Notes: generated by a model not told the origin, from the letters alone. Shown: positions 11,612-23,914, counted from the first letter of the stretch. The stretch: DNA of 64,000 nucleotides from Agelaius tricolor (GCA_023055355.1 JALJCS010000004.1:21643744-21707743); one strand, 5' to 3'. A program made the numbers and translations.

Positions 11612-12868
11612 CTTAATATGAAATTCAGAGTTACACACAAAGGCAACACAGAATCTGAAAAATAGGAAAGATAAAACTTAAGGTATCACAAGCATTACCC
11701 AGATTTGGTCCTTTTTTTTTCCTGGTAGCCTCAACCTGACTGACTGATTCCAAAGAAGACTTTGCCAAATAATGGTCAAAAGGAAAAAACTAAAATGTTG
11801 ATATTATCCACTGTAGTATTTTCTCTATTTTTTTAATAGGGAAATTCTAGACTTTAAATAGAAGTAGATTTACTTTCCATAAAGCCTGCTCCCTAAAGTT
11901 CCTTCAAACTATTCATGCCAAGGGGAAGAATTCCTTTTCCACATCTGAGTATATTGCAATAACTATAAAAATATAATTTTTTATCTAGCCATTGCTATTC
12001 TGATCTATTAAGACTTTGTCCTTTGTAAATCTTTAAGGATTCAATAGAATGCTAAAAATGTACCAAATTTGTTTCTGCATTACAAGTTACCTTCACCCCC
12101 TCCTTATTCTTTAAACGGTCCCTAAAATAGCAATAGGTGTTTCAGCTGCATCTAGATTTATTTCTTCTCTGAGACAAGGTCTTTGGTCTGTGCAAACATC
12201 TCCCAGAATCCTAAACACTGAAATCAGGCAAAAATGGCTTCTGCACTATGCTCATTTGTATGTGCTTAGGCAAAAAAAGTATTTTTCAAAGTCTTTGACT
12301 CCCAACTAAAACTGCATTAGGTGACCACAATTGGTGAACTGCATTCTTTTCATGCTCTGTGCTTTCCCAGATACGTTTGTTATAGTTCTACACAAATCCA
12401 GTCAGGTAGTTTACTCATTAGCCCTCCAAGAGAGAGAGAGCCTAATACCTGAGAACTATTTGACTTAGATGCTCTAGTAGTCAATTAAAAAAAAACAAAA
12501 AACAAAAAAACCAAAAAACAATCAAACAAAAAAAACCCCCACATTATCTGACAATCATGAATCTACCAAAGAAAGCTTCCATTGAACCAAATTTGATAAT
12601 GCTGTCCAAAGCAGAGGAGAATGGTAATTCTTCTCCTGGTTTATTTTGGTAGGGGAGATGGAAGAAAACAGTTTTAAAAATACAAGAAATCTTCCATTTG
12701 CAGATTATCTTTGTAAATATCGACATTTCAGAGAGAGGAAGTTGAATGCTAAGGCGCTGATACAAGTGACTGAGGAACTATTATGGTGACTATGGGAACC
12801 CTTACTGTTGTCTTTGTAAAACTGATCTCATTTATGATTCTTGGAAGATTCTCTTATGCTTACATGCC
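11612..12868. other. Unique AT-rich DNA with an A-rich tract
   Basis: Holds an A-rich, C-interrupted tract at about 12486-12535. The first 100 bp could be further retroviral sequence next to the LTR, but I cannot show this. Confidence 0.45.
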
Positions 12869-13253
12869 TGACATGGTTTCAGCTAGGGTGGAGCTAATTT
12901 GCTCTCAGCAGCTGTTACAGTGCTGTGTTTTGGATTCAGAATAACAGTGGTGTAGATAACACACTCATGCTTTGGGTTTCTGCTAAGTCATGCTTATCCT
13001 GAGTCAAGGAATTTTTGTTTCTTGTCTCATGCTCTGCCACTTAGGCCATACACAAAAGAAACTGGGAGAGAGCACAGCTGGTGCAGTGGCCTGAATTCAC
13101 CAAAGGGATATTCCACACCAGTATATAAGCTGAGGGAGTCACCAGGAGTCTGTGTGGGAACAGGGTCTGGCATCCATCATAGGGAGAGATTAGAGGTTGA
13201 GCATGCAAGTGGCTCTCTGTTGCTTAATTTCCATCCGGGCTTAAACTACAACA
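12869..13253 (+). mobile_element. Solo LTR with perfect target duplication
   Basis: Begins TGACATGGTTTCAGCTAGGG and carries 'gctgtgttttggattcaga', 'tgggagagagcacagctgg', 'aaagggatattccacacc', TATA-like 'agtatataagctg' near 13119, and ends 'cttaaactacaaca'. ATGCC flanks it exactly on both sides (12864-12868 and 13254-13258), fixing both ends. At 385 bp it is shorter than the related copy at 19145-19711. The region after the TATA box that should hold the T-rich stretch and poly(A) signal is largely missing. Confidence 0.85.
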
Positions 13254-13829
13254 ATGCCACAGAAAATTAAGAAAAAACAAAAATCAAAACACCAAAACAC
13301 CTGCTACTAAGTGTCTTTTTCCTGATTGTGACAAAATAAGACTATGTTGATGGTATCTGTTCTGTCTGATGGCACTGTTTCTGGCAAAACCTGTTCTAAT
13401 ACACAGTTGGAATAATTCTGAGCATATTACTTTATCAGGGACGATAAACAGGCACTAACCTCCTTTTTAGTCTACATTATGAAAAGAAATAGACCAAACT
13501 ACAGAGCCTTTTGATCCAATTTTTATGGAGCAAACAGAAGAACATGTGCAGAGCTGAAGGAACAACAGACACTTGTGCGTGAAATGGTGATCATAGAAGC
13601 ACTACCATAAAGTCAGTACAAATTAGGCAGCCATTAATGATACAATACAGAGCACAATACAAATATGACAGGCCTCTTTCCCTAAGTAAGAGTATGAATG
13701 TGTTACACTTGTATATTACTTGTGCAGTGTAGTCCTCAACTGCTGGTAAAACAATATGCTGCAATCAGATAATCTCCTGCTTTTGACAACAGTTACTGGC
13801 CCACTGTTAGGTGTGTATCAGTCAGATCC
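13254..13829. other. Unique DNA, nothing recognised
   Basis: No coding or repeat signal identified. Confidence 0.5.
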
Positions 13830-14120
13830 ATTGCTGGCAATGCATAAGATACAAAGGTACAAAGGTCTCTTTTATTATCAGAGATGGGTTCGTGGGGCTT
13901 TGTTCACAGCACAGAAAAACACTGCCTCTCGGTGGGTTGAAACTTGAGTTTTATATACATATGTCTTCTGAAGACACTCATATATAGCTGTAGAATCAGT
14001 AAGATTATTCAGGGTGAGTATTTTGTTTTAACCAGTCTTAGCTCTGGTCACTTCCCCACAAGTCTAGGTAGACCAGGACTGAGCACATATGACTCCCATG
14101 GTGATGCTGGCATCACCTGT
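13830..14120 (-). mobile_element. Candidate antisense LTR remnant
   Basis: 'aaaggtctcttttattatca' (reverse-strand poly(A)-signal-like) is followed about 80 bp later by 'gttttatatacatatg' (reverse-strand TATA-like), then 'gtctaggtagaccaggactg'. This arrangement is typical of an LTR read backwards. I recall no exact family and the ends are unknown. It could be unrelated unique sequence. Confidence 0.3.
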
Positions 14121-14460
14121 GGGGCCTAAAAACTGTCAGTGAAGGTAAACTTTCAAAGTTTGAAAGTGTTTGTAAAGGGAGAGGATGGGAGGAAATTTTG
14201 TCTGGAGGTTTTGTTTGCTTAATTTATAACTAGTCAGCTTGATAATGACCAAAAATGAACGAGTATCTTGATTTTGCACTATCTTGCTCAGCTCTGTGCT
14301 ACATTGGTTCTATGACTGGTCAAAGAGGTGTAGAAGGCTCTGTGCTAGATCTCCACTGTAAATCAATTTAGGTGCTGCCCTTAGAGCTCTTCTGAAATCA
14401 ATGTCAGAAGTTATGGAGCTGCCCTTGCTGGAGCACTTCAGCCCACAAGCACAAAGGAAG

Positions 14461-14590
14461 TGGTATATTCTTATTATGTGGCAAGGTTTTGGTAGTGAGG
14501 GGTTGCATGTTTGACCTTTGCAAGAAAAGACAAGGGCTGTCCACATGTCAGACAGCAAGGTCCAAAATGGACCCACCACTGAAGTCCACA
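14461..14590 (+). mobile_element. Fragment of ERVL-type LTR
   Basis: 'atgtggcaaggttttggtag' and 'gtcagacagcaaggtccaaa' followed by 'atggacccaccactg' correspond to the sense-strand start of the LTR type seen in reverse at 3776-4977. Only the first 120 bp or so are recognisable. Confidence 0.5.
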
Positions 14591-15076
14591 TATTTTGTAT
14601 ATGAAAATACCTCCACAGAATGTCTATGTGCAGCTATGGAAAACATTCAGGTTATGAAATTGGTCTGAGTGCCCCAGCAGACTGGACATGAAAAAGAAAA
14701 CGGTAAACAAATTCCAAGTGCTGTCTATTAATAAAGAGTTAGAAATAACATAAACAAATCTAATGGCAATATTACACTTTATACTATCCCTCTGTCTCAC
14801 TAGCAATACAGAACAAGCCAGTTTAACAATATTATTTAACAAAAAAAGGGGCTACATTAGCCAGTCTGACCCTTCTAATTAGTGTGATCACAATCTATGC
14901 TATTTTTTCTTGTATAAACTTTAAGAGTCTTTAAGGATAAAGTTCTTTTTTTTCATTTCAGCTACTTGAGTTGCAATGTGTTCTTGAACAGCTAAAACCT
15001 GCCTAAAACCTGGTAAAGTCTAAAGAAGGAAAATGACATCTGCAGAGGCACGCTTTGCTTCTATTCCTGTACACAT
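14591..15076. other. Unique AT-rich DNA
   Basis: Nothing recognised. Confidence 0.5.
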
Positions 15077-15200
15077 TTCTACAGAGCTCACAGAATTGTT
15101 AGGATTGGAAGGGACCTCTGAAGATCACCCACTCCAACACTCCTGCCTAGGCATTTCAATCATGCTGGCACCAGGGCTGCCCTGTGGTTCCACTCCCAAG
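15077..15200 (-). mobile_element. CR1 LINE, 3'-end fragment
   Basis: The + strand reads 'ctcacagaattgttaggatt' then 'ggaagggacctctgaagatc', the reverse complement of a CR1 3' terminus. Similarity fades after about 15200. The 139-codon ORF starting at 15033 runs straight through this fragment, so it is not a credible gene. Confidence 0.75.
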
Positions 15201-15601
15201 AAGTTTGGGTGCAACCACAATAGAAGTGACCAAGCTCAGAGCTGCCATGCTGCTGTGAACGTGTTAGAAGAGTTTGGGGACAGCTTTTCAAGCATGTCTC
15301 ACTTACAGGCAACTTTTATATGCTCATCATCAAACACTTTGCACACTGGCCAGAATGGCCAGAGAGGTCAGAATCCAGAGTCTTGTACATCTGATGCTGA
15401 AATGGGATTTGCACCTCTCCCACACTGTGTACCAACAGTGTTCCCTGGGTAAGCTTGTCAGAAGACTTTCCATGGAGTTTAGGCTTGTGAGCTGTGGTGG
15501 TCTCTGTTGTCAGCCAAGGGTTTTTTTCAAGTGTACCTTCCTCATCAGCATTTTTCTACTTAAAAATGGCTTTAAGGTTGCTTCAGTCTGCCAGAGCATT
15601 G

Positions 15602-15653
15602 GAATGCTATGATTCTTCCACAAAGAAGAATGCTATGATTCTTCCACAAAGAT
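15602..15653. repeat. 26-bp tandem duplication
   Basis: 'gaatgctatgattcttccac' plus 'aaagaa' occurs twice head to tail (15602-15627 and 15628-15653) with a single difference at the last base. It is a recent duplication. Confidence 0.9.
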
Positions 15654-15781
15654 ATGTCAGGAAAGAAAATAATTTTAGAAAACAGCAAACAACCAGCGAG
15701 GATGGCATAGGGCATGCAGGATTGAATGAGAAACATTCCCCAGGTTGAGAGGTCCATGTGTACCGCTCATGCATCAGTAAT

Positions 15782-15811
15782 AAAGTATCCTAAAGTATCC
15801 TGAAGTATGCC
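15782..15811. repeat. 10-bp repeat, three copies
   Basis: Three consecutive units of AAAGTATCCT, AAAGTATCCT and GAAGTATGCC. Confidence 0.8.
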
Positions 15812-16516
15812 TACTACTCTAGGTAGAGAGTACTGCCTATTTCTCTGGATTTCAGCTCCAGTCAAGGACAAAGCAGCAATTCACAGGATTTCTGGAGGAA
15901 ATGTAAAGTTTTATGCTTTACAATGGAGTTTATTGGAATTATATGCTCTCAATAGATGAATGTTACAATTGAAAAGTCTGAAATTTTCAGACTGAAGGAT
16001 CATAACCACTAACCCATCATGTGTATGCTTTTAAGCTGTTTCTAGTCATCATTTACTACTCAGATCTGAAAAATCCCCTCCATTCTGTTTACACTGTGAG
16101 ACTGCAATGATCCATATGGCATTGGTGACATACTGACATATGTTGTAGCATATGTTGTGAAGGCTTCTGAGCATCAATCTTCTCCTGAGGAGTAAGAAGG
16201 TGAGGATGCAGGAAAGAATGTGCATCACCCAGCACGGAAAGCATAGACGCCTCCTCCTACTTTAGTGTTTGTGGTTTTGGCAGATATTTCTTTAAGTCTG
16301 TGTCATCTTTTTAAAATTTTCAAATCTCTTTTTTGTCCTTCATTTCTGCTCTGACCCTTTGGTGAAGGAGCTTTCCAAAGGTCAGTGGACTTGCTCCCCA
16401 CCATCCATGGTATAGGGACTTCCCTGCTCCTCTCTCCATTCTTCCTCTGACACTTGTCTGTTTCTTTTCTGTTCTCACCTCTGTGGTTCCCTGTGTTTCC
16501 TTGTCTCTCTTTTCAG

Positions 16517-16651
16517 AGCGCAGAGTGTGTTGCTGCCTCCCAGATGACTGCTTTCCCTCTGGAGGACAAGAAGGAGGGCAAAGGGTGCCACGAGGAGGAA
16601 GGGGGTGTAGGGAAAGGAACTGCGGGACACATGGTGTGGGGTGGGATGGAG
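16517..16651 (+). other. Candidate cassette exon, 135 bp
   Basis: A long pyrimidine tract ending 'tctctcttttcag' precedes position 16517. After 16651 comes a near-ideal donor, GGAG|GTGAGG. The enclosed 135 bp is open for 45 codons in phase 0, starting S-A-E-C-V-A-A-S and ending W-G-G-M-E, and is much GC-richer than the flanks. A branch-point-like TTCTCAC lies about 42 nt upstream. I recognise no domain, other frames are open too, and the composition is simple (Gly/Glu/Lys-rich). It may be a chance combination or a non-coding exon. Confidence 0.25.
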
Positions 16652-16729
16652 GTGAGGGCTTTGACCACATGAGGAGCACCCAATTCAAAGCTGTCTTTGC
16701 AAAACAAGAACCTAAACACTGCTCATGAG

Positions 16730-19144
16730 CTGAGGACTGTCATACTCCAACACGATTTTCAGTACTCTGGAAATATGCAGAAACACCTTAAATTTCTCAC
16801 CAGCTCAAAGGTAAAAGATGGCAGCAGTTAAGAAACCCTGGGAAGTGGACCTAAAATACAAAATTCAAAATAGTAGGAAATTAAAACCTCTGTGTATTTT
16901 CCATGCAACTATTATTTTCTGAGACAGATTTTTCAGAACACACTTTGGTTTTCCATATGATGGCTGAGACCATCACTCCTTTTTGTTAGTGTTCTGTGTT
17001 TGGACTTCCCAACCTGCCACGGTTATTATGTGTTAACAACTGACATATGACATATGATGATTGCTGCTAATCAACCAATTTGTTTAAAGCTGTATTTTTT
17101 CTGACACAGATGATGGCAAAGGCTTAAATTTAAAATTAGCTTTCAGACAACATTTTAATAATGTGCATGTCCAGAAAAATGTGTAATAACTCCCATCAAT
17201 GTTGAAAATTTGACACTTCCATATGTTATTTGTGAATCTATTTGTGAATGTATATATTTAATTTTGTTGTCTGATATTTTCCGCAGTTCTTGTGTCACCT
17301 GGTTTCCAAAATATAATTTTAAAAATTCAATAATTAAAAACAGAGGGGTGACTGGAAATGTTTTTCACAGCTGGAGTTAATTTTTACTTTGTCAACTTCT
17401 TTATTTCCTGGATGAGTGTTTGTCTTTTTGTTTATTTGTTTTGTCTACCACAACACCTCTTCACACAGCTAGAGTGTATTTACTGTGATGAGAAACACTC
17501 TAGAAAGAGAGGCTTGAAACTGGCTTGTATCCACGGGCCAACCATTTTGTGGGAATGACTGCTCTCACTTTGAGCTTCCTATTATTGAATTGTAAGTTTT
17601 CTGAGCTCGGGTTTGCAAAGCATCAGAGAAGTGACAAGCACAACATTTGAGAGAAGATGACAGAATAGTAAGTGCACTCACTTTTCATCAAGTGAGTTTT
17701 CTGCAGTAGTCATTCTTGAGCCCAAAGAGACCTATTATTTAAAACACCCATCTCTGGAAAACTCTGGACTTCAATGTGAAAATGGAATATTCCAACACTC
17801 CAAATTTTGTGTAGACCTTCACAGAGGAATGTTTGCTTTTTTGTCACCTCATCATCTCTGGCTGATAGAAAACTCATCTCTAACCTCTTCATTCTCTGAG
17901 AATAATGGGAATTTCATCTACTTTAGAAACTTCTGCCATCTTCTAAAATTTCCTCTTTTTTAAACTATTGCTTCCTTGCTTCTTTTTGCTGGTTTAAGCT
18001 GGCTTTGTTCCACTCATGTCCTACTGATTCAGCTGTGTGCTGTTTCTGTAGTTCTCCACTTTTAAAAATGCTTTTCTGAGCCCATCAGCTACACTGCATT
18101 CTATTTTCTAGTCCCTTCTCACAAACCTGTTGAACAGTTCAGCCTTTCTGACAATTAAGCATATTAGGACCATCCAGTCACAGTCATTCCTAGGCTCTTG
18201 GCTTCCCTCACTCATTGCTGGATTTCATCCTTCTCCTGTTTTTCTAGTCTATTTTTGAATAGGGAACAGCTGTAAATATATGTAATTAAATGTCCATGTA
18301 ACTAATATCTGAGCATAAAAGGGGGAGAAGGCCATGCCAAGCATTAGGAAGTTTTCCTGTCTACTGCTCTGTGAGAGAGTCACACAGTGTAGGGCCTGTT
18401 TAAAATGCAAGCAGAGTCAGAGGAAGTCACAATAATTTCAGAGTACTTTTGAGTTTGACAGTAGCTGAGGTTATTGTTATATGTTGTAAAATGTTATTGT
18501 AAAATGATGAACTAATAGATCTGTATATGTAAAACGTTGATTAAGTTACCTGTCATTTTATAACCTGAAGCACACGAATGGAAAAAACATAATGTATGTG
18601 AGTTCTTGCGATGCCACTGTCAGGGGAAACTGATGGGAAGGAGATTGCATGTAACAGATACTGTGTAGGCTTAGATGTCTGACACAGTCTTTTCAAGGTC
18701 ATTCTGAAGTGAGATTGAAAATATCAACAGTAAATATGTGTTCATACAGGACTAAGCAACTAACAAGTTCTCTTATATGATTTACATCTGAATTAATGAA
18801 TGAAACCCTTGGATTTTGCCTCTTTTTCCCGGAAGAAACTTGGAAGAATGACATCAATATCTGAACAATGAAGCTTTTAAAGCTTAAGAGATGCCTATCT
18901 AAGGATTTTCAAATGGAATTTTTTCAGAGCATTAATTATATTTTATTGAAAGAGAAAAATCATTACTGGGAGCTGTAGTAATGTAAAATTATACTGAGGA
19001 GTTGATTACATGGCAATCATGAGTGACTCTCAAGTGGTTTGCCACATTGGAACCTTGAGGGGCTGAATGTTAGTTACTACCCTCAGGGGCAGTGCAGTTC
19101 ATGGATTTATGGGTTTTGTCATCCTTGAAAAAGAAATACTTTTC
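16730..19144. other. Unique AT-rich DNA
   Basis: No gene or repeat family recognised. A 12-bp doublet (ATTTGTGAATSW-like) occurs near 17228-17252. Confidence 0.5.
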
Positions 19145-19711
19145 TGTTTTGGTTTCAGCTGGGATAGAGTTAATTTCTTTTCAGCAGCTGTTACAATACT
19201 GTGTTTTGGATTCAGAATGAGAATGGTGTCAATATGACACTGATGTTTTGGTTTTCTACTAAGTTGTGTTCATCCTGATTCAAGGACTTATTCAGTCTCA
19301 TGCTCTGGTAGTGAGTAGGAGCACAAAAGATACTGGGAGGGAGCACAGCTGGAATAGGTGACTTAAACTGGCAAAGTGTATCATGCCCAGTGTATAAACT
19401 GGGGGAACAGAGTATAACTGAGTTACCAGGAAGGGCAGCAGATCTGGGTGTGGGAACTGGCATCCTTCAGTGGTCAGTGAGCAATTGCATTGTTTTTTTT
19501 CCTTTTTACTACTATTATTATTAACCATTATTACTGTATTTTATTTTCAATTTATTAAATTTCTACTCAGTTAATTAACTGTTCTTATCTCAACCTATAA
19601 ATTTTACCTGGATTCTCCTCTCCATTTTACAGTGGGAGAGCGAGGAGGAGAGAGTGGAGGCTGAGCAAGTACCTGTGTGGTTCTTAATTTTCAGCGGGGC
19701 CTAAAACCACA
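19145..19711 (+). mobile_element. Solo LTR, same type as 12869-13253
   Basis: Starts TGTTTTGGTTTCAGCTGGG, then 'atagagttaatttcttttca', 'gtgttttggattcagaatga', 'agcacagctgg', TATA-like 'agtgtataaactggggg' at about 19388, a T-rich stretch with 'ttattaaatttct' near 19553 as poly(A) signal, 'ttcttatctcaacc', and ends 'gcctaaaaccaca'. This is the complete U3-R-U5 order in + sense. No clear target duplication is visible, so it is probably older than the 12869 copy. Confidence 0.8.
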
Positions 19712-20904
19712 TCTCCCCTCTTCCCTCTAAAATGAGAATGTGAGCTGTAGGTATAATTTCCACAGGTTGATTCATTTGTCTTACTGTACTTTGCTCTTGC
19801 TTTCATTTTTAATTCTGTTTGCCAAAGAAACTGAACAGTCTGCTGTCATTTGGGCAGAGATTAGAAAGAAAGGGGTGAATGGATAAGAAACAAAGTAGAT
19901 GGAGTGAAAGAAAGGTTGCAGAACTGAGTAGGAGCATTGAATTTATAGAACCAGGATGATGAAGTGGAAATAAAAATCAGAGAAGACCCTATTAGGACAT
20001 TAAATAATTCAAAACCCCAGGAAAGCATGCAAATGCAAGCCACAATTACAGATACCAATTTTTTCCCTATGCACTAAACCTCTTTCTATGGTATATTTCC
20101 TTGTGAAGAAAAAAAAATGACAAAAGGAGAGCAGATGATCCAGATTAAGAAAATATTGGGCCAGTTCTGGCCTACACAAAGTGGATGAAAACTTTCAGTC
20201 CCTTGTTACGAGCAATCTATAGAACTGCTAAGTAAGAAGGCCAGAAGGAGCTGCTTGCCTCAGAGTAACAGAAGTATCTTTCTAAACTGTCAACTGGGAA
20301 ATACAGTGAAAGGGTTCAGTCTCGATGCCCTGCCCTTCAACTTGGGGACATATTGATTATGGTCGATTAAAGTATTTCTTTGGCATACTTCCTACAATCT
20401 ATTAAAAACGCCACTATAACTAGTATTTTTCACACTCAAGAAAAATACTCAATTTTGTATCTTGAAGAGACTTTTCTGATAGTTCTGAAACTTCTCCAAA
20501 CATTTTTTTGAGCTCAAGAATTTGTTGAAATTATTGTTCCCTCAAAAACATTTTTTTGTTTGAGAAATTTGCATTTTATGGGAGGAAAAGGATGCTTTGA
20601 ATAATTCCAGGCTCTATATACTTAAGGAACAAAAGCTCTTTTGAAAAATCTACTGCAATTTGCTAACATGGATGTAGAACCTATTTACCACTGTTTCAAA
20701 GTTAAGACTTTGTAACCAAATATTCATGAGTAATGATTCTTTTTTGACTAATACAGGAAAGCCATAAATATGTTTATTATTAAATAAATAATGTCTGTTT
20801 AAAAAATTTATCTACTTGTGGTTTTCAGTAATGGGGAAACACAGATTTAAGTCCTCTGAAAATACCTTTGCAGATAGATGACAAGATGTTAGATATGTAC
20901 AGTC
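19712..20904. other. Unique AT-rich DNA
   Basis: Nothing recognised. Confidence 0.5.
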
Positions 20905-21230
20905 TCAACAAGGATCATGCCAAATGTCTTGGCTTGTCACCATGTTCAGGACCATGGTGAATGTTGCACAGTAAATGGAACTCAGAGTTTCTTTAAATAC
21001 TTTATAGAATTTATATGGGAAAGCATCCAATCCAGCTGTTTTCCTATAATTCAGTGAATTAATGGTCTCCTCAACTAATGCTCCTCAATGTTTGTGTATA
21101 TAGGCATGTGGGGCACTCGGAGGCTATTAAGGAATGCATTAATTTTATTTTTATGTGCATCAGAGTAGTGATTTTTCAAGTATATATCACCAGAGACCTG
21201 CTTAAAGGCTTTATCTTTTTTATTAGTTCA
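20905..21230 (-). mobile_element. Fossil LINE ORF, L1/Tx1-type reverse transcriptase start
   Basis: On the minus strand one frame is open for 50 codons (21227 down to 21078) and a second for 59 codons (21084 down to 20908), joined by one apparent frameshift near 21080. The first contains INAFLNSLRVPHMP, which resembles the segment before the RT domain in L1-like LINEs (FL..L.LP.L). The second contains EETINSL, then RKTAGLDAFPYKFYKVFKE, which resembles RT block 1 of L1/Tx1 LINEs (EI..aI..L..gKsPGpDGF..EFY..FKE). CR1 and L2 have different residues after DG and lack the FY. The match ends at the TGA at 20905. The evidence is a motif pattern read by eye, so chance cannot be excluded. Confidence 0.5.
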
Positions 21231-23434
21231 AGTTATTTCTTTTTATCTTGAACTTAAATGGACCTTGCTTTATTATTGCTGCTTTGTTTTCTAAGCACTG
21301 CTGTTTTAAATGCTAATGTACAGCATATTCTTCATTGGGACTGGAGACAATTTTTCTGTAGAAGCTATAAAATAGGAGATTTGTCCCTCCACTACAATAA
21401 TTTGTCCTTGGGTTTTACAATTCACAAATCACAATTTGAGATGGATCAATAATTGTTAGCATTTCTATAATATCCTACATTTCAGGAACTTAAAGCACTT
21501 AAAAAATCCCCACGAGCAGAGGCCTGAGAATGCCCTGAAAATGTTAGTAATACTGTTATTACTATGATATGTTATTTTCTCCCACATGCAGGGCTACATG
21601 AACTTACTTTAAAACTGAAAGCAGCACAAACAACTCTTTGTACTTTGGCTGCAGTACTAGAACTGGAACAGAAAATGCAGATGTGGTTGTCCACAGCTCC
21701 TGAACAGCACCTAAAGAAGACTGAAGGGGTTCATTTGTGGGATTCAGGGGGAGAAGGGATTTACCTGGGTCAGATGAAGAGTTGAGATTTTTGGATCAGA
21801 TTTATTATATAACAGTAGCAGGGTAAGGAGAAGCAGTTATAGGAGGAAAAAAGCTTGTTATTTGTTTGAACAATACTACTGCAGCAAAAATCCTTGGATT
21901 AGACCTTTCTCATTATGTCTATCAATGCAATATGTATGTTATTTTCTAAGGCTAGTCTCCTTTCACTATTTTTTTAGATGCAGCTTCAAGTTACCTGGCA
22001 TTTCTATTTACTTATTTAAGCTCCAAAAGTTTCATTGGAAGCTTTCAAATGAAAGCTGATCCACTGACAAAAAAATATGGCTGGAAAAAATCCCAAAAAC
22101 AAAAACAAAAAACAAAACAAAACAAAAAAGTAAAGGGAGGAAAAGGTTGTTTTTTGTTTTTTTTTTTTTTAGTTTAAATCCTTGATTTGAAAACAGTTGC
22201 TGAAAATATGACTAATAGGGTCCAGACATTAGTCCAGACTAATAGGAGAGACCATTCTTGACCAAAAACAAAAGCCCTTTTTTGAAGTCTGAGAGACTTG
22301 GAAAATCCAGCTGGAATAATTTATTTCATGGTCGTATTTCTTTACTTTGAATGATTTAACACATCTGGAATAGAAAGCAGTTGATGCAAAATGTTAGCCC
22401 TAGATATGTCAAATAAAAGAAATTAGGATGTTTGCTAAACTGAGCTTAGTGATTGTGTTCAGGAAATTTACACTTTTGCACTCAAATATATATATTTGCT
22501 TCATCCTAATACAAACTATCCTCAATATCTGTTGCTGAGGCTTCTAGGGCAATAATTTCTGCAGCCTTTCTGCTGAACTGAGTTTTCCCTGGAGAATTTA
22601 CTTGCTTTTGGTACTTGTGCTCCTGCAACTTTGCTGCAGGATGTAAATCAAACAGAACAAAGAGCAAATCTCCAAGTATTTCCTGTGGGTCTAGTGTTTA
22701 TACACTCCCTGATTTTCTTCTCTTTCAAATAGTACTCTAAGCTGCATCCAGTACTAATACTGACATTGTTCATTCCCTCTTATGAGAACTGTAAGACTGA
22801 AGGTTTATCCTCTGTATATTTGTTTATTTGTCAAACAGGGAGATCATTCTCTCTGAAATATATTTTGTAACAACCATCAAGCAGGAGAAGCTGTATTTAA
22901 TGAACCTGCAACTGAGGAGGGACTGAGAAACAGATTACTAAACAAACAGCATCTTGCAAAAATAAAATTTAAAAAATGGAGGAAATTACCACTTTCAAAT
23001 ACTCCACTTCCCAGGAAAATTCCAGCTTTTGATGACTCTTTGTCCAGTAAAATCCGTTTACTAAGCAGAGGAAGAGTCTCTCTGCATGCTGTGGCTGTCT
23101 ATTCCAAATGGCTGACTGCCAGCAGTTTTGCTGGGAGTGGAAGCCATCTGATATAACAGCACACAGAAAAAGAGTGAGTGCATCAGCAGGACATGGGGAT
23201 CAGAGAACCAAATGGCATTCAGAGCACAGCCTGTGTTTTCTGTGCAGTTTGAGAGACAGCACAAGTTGAACGAAAGCATGATTTCGTTGGTAACCATCTT
23301 TTATCCAATGGACAATTTTTAAGCTCTAAAAAGGTAAAAGATGCACTTGTTAGTTATAGCTTGTTAAATAAGGGCTTGAACAGCTCCAATCTCAGTCAAA
23401 CAGTCCTTCAACACAAGAGTGAAGGAGAAAGACA
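21231..23434. other. AT-rich DNA, possibly more LINE relic at its left end
   Basis: 21231-21300 may continue the LINE relic, but frames are broken. The remainder is unrecognised apart from an A-rich tract and a T-run at about 22094-22170. Confidence 0.4.
22094..22170. repeat. A-rich CAAAA tract followed by T-run
   Basis: CAAAA-type repeats at 22094-22129 are followed within 20 bp by a T-rich run at 22148-22170, so the two could pair as a weak hairpin. This is low-complexity sequence. Confidence 0.8.
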
Positions 23435-23715
23435 GAATCACAGAACTAACTAGGTTGGAAAATCACTGCATCCTATGAACCAACACCACCTTGTCACATA
23501 GACTGTAGCACCAAGTGCCACATCCAGTCTTTCCTTAAACACCTCCATTCCAATGTCCAGCCACCCTCTCTGTGAAGAAGCTTTTCATAATGTCCAACCT
23601 AAAGTTCTCCTGATGCAGCTTAAGACTGTGTCCCCTTGTCCTGTAAGTGATTCCCTGGGCGGAGAGACCATTCTTGACCTGGTCGCACCCTCCTTTCTCT
23701 AAAGAGACCTTACAC
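23435..23715 (-). mobile_element. CR1 LINE, 3'-end fragment
   Basis: The + strand reads 'agaatcacagaac', 'taggttggaaaatcact', 'gtgaagaagcttttcataat', 'gtccaacctaaagttctcct', 'tgtccccttgtcctgtaa' and 'gcaccctcctttct', the reverse complement of a CR1 3' UTR. The ORF opposite (60 codons) is a shadow. Confidence 0.85.
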
Positions 23716-23914
23716 ATCTTTCTGATGAGGGCCTGTGATGCTGTGTGTTAGCCCCATGTTGCACTTTCCTCAGAGCCAGACTTCAGCACAATGCACCCAC
23801 AACACTTCATATTTTCTGACCTAGATGTACTTTCCAAGTCCACTTGTCTCTGTCTGAACAGTAGCACAAAAGCTAGCAGAAATTTCAGCCCTACAAACAT
23901 TAATTGCCATCACA

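Larger units (their letters stand above)
15201..16400. other. Unidentified DNA with short tandem duplications
   Basis: 15210-15480 is somewhat GC-richer and open in two frames, but I recognise no protein in it. Two small tandem duplications are listed separately. Confidence 0.4.

Noticed and set aside
15033..15452. 139-codon + strand ORF
   Set aside because: It runs through an antisense CR1 3' fragment, overlaps other open frames and has no recognisable motif.
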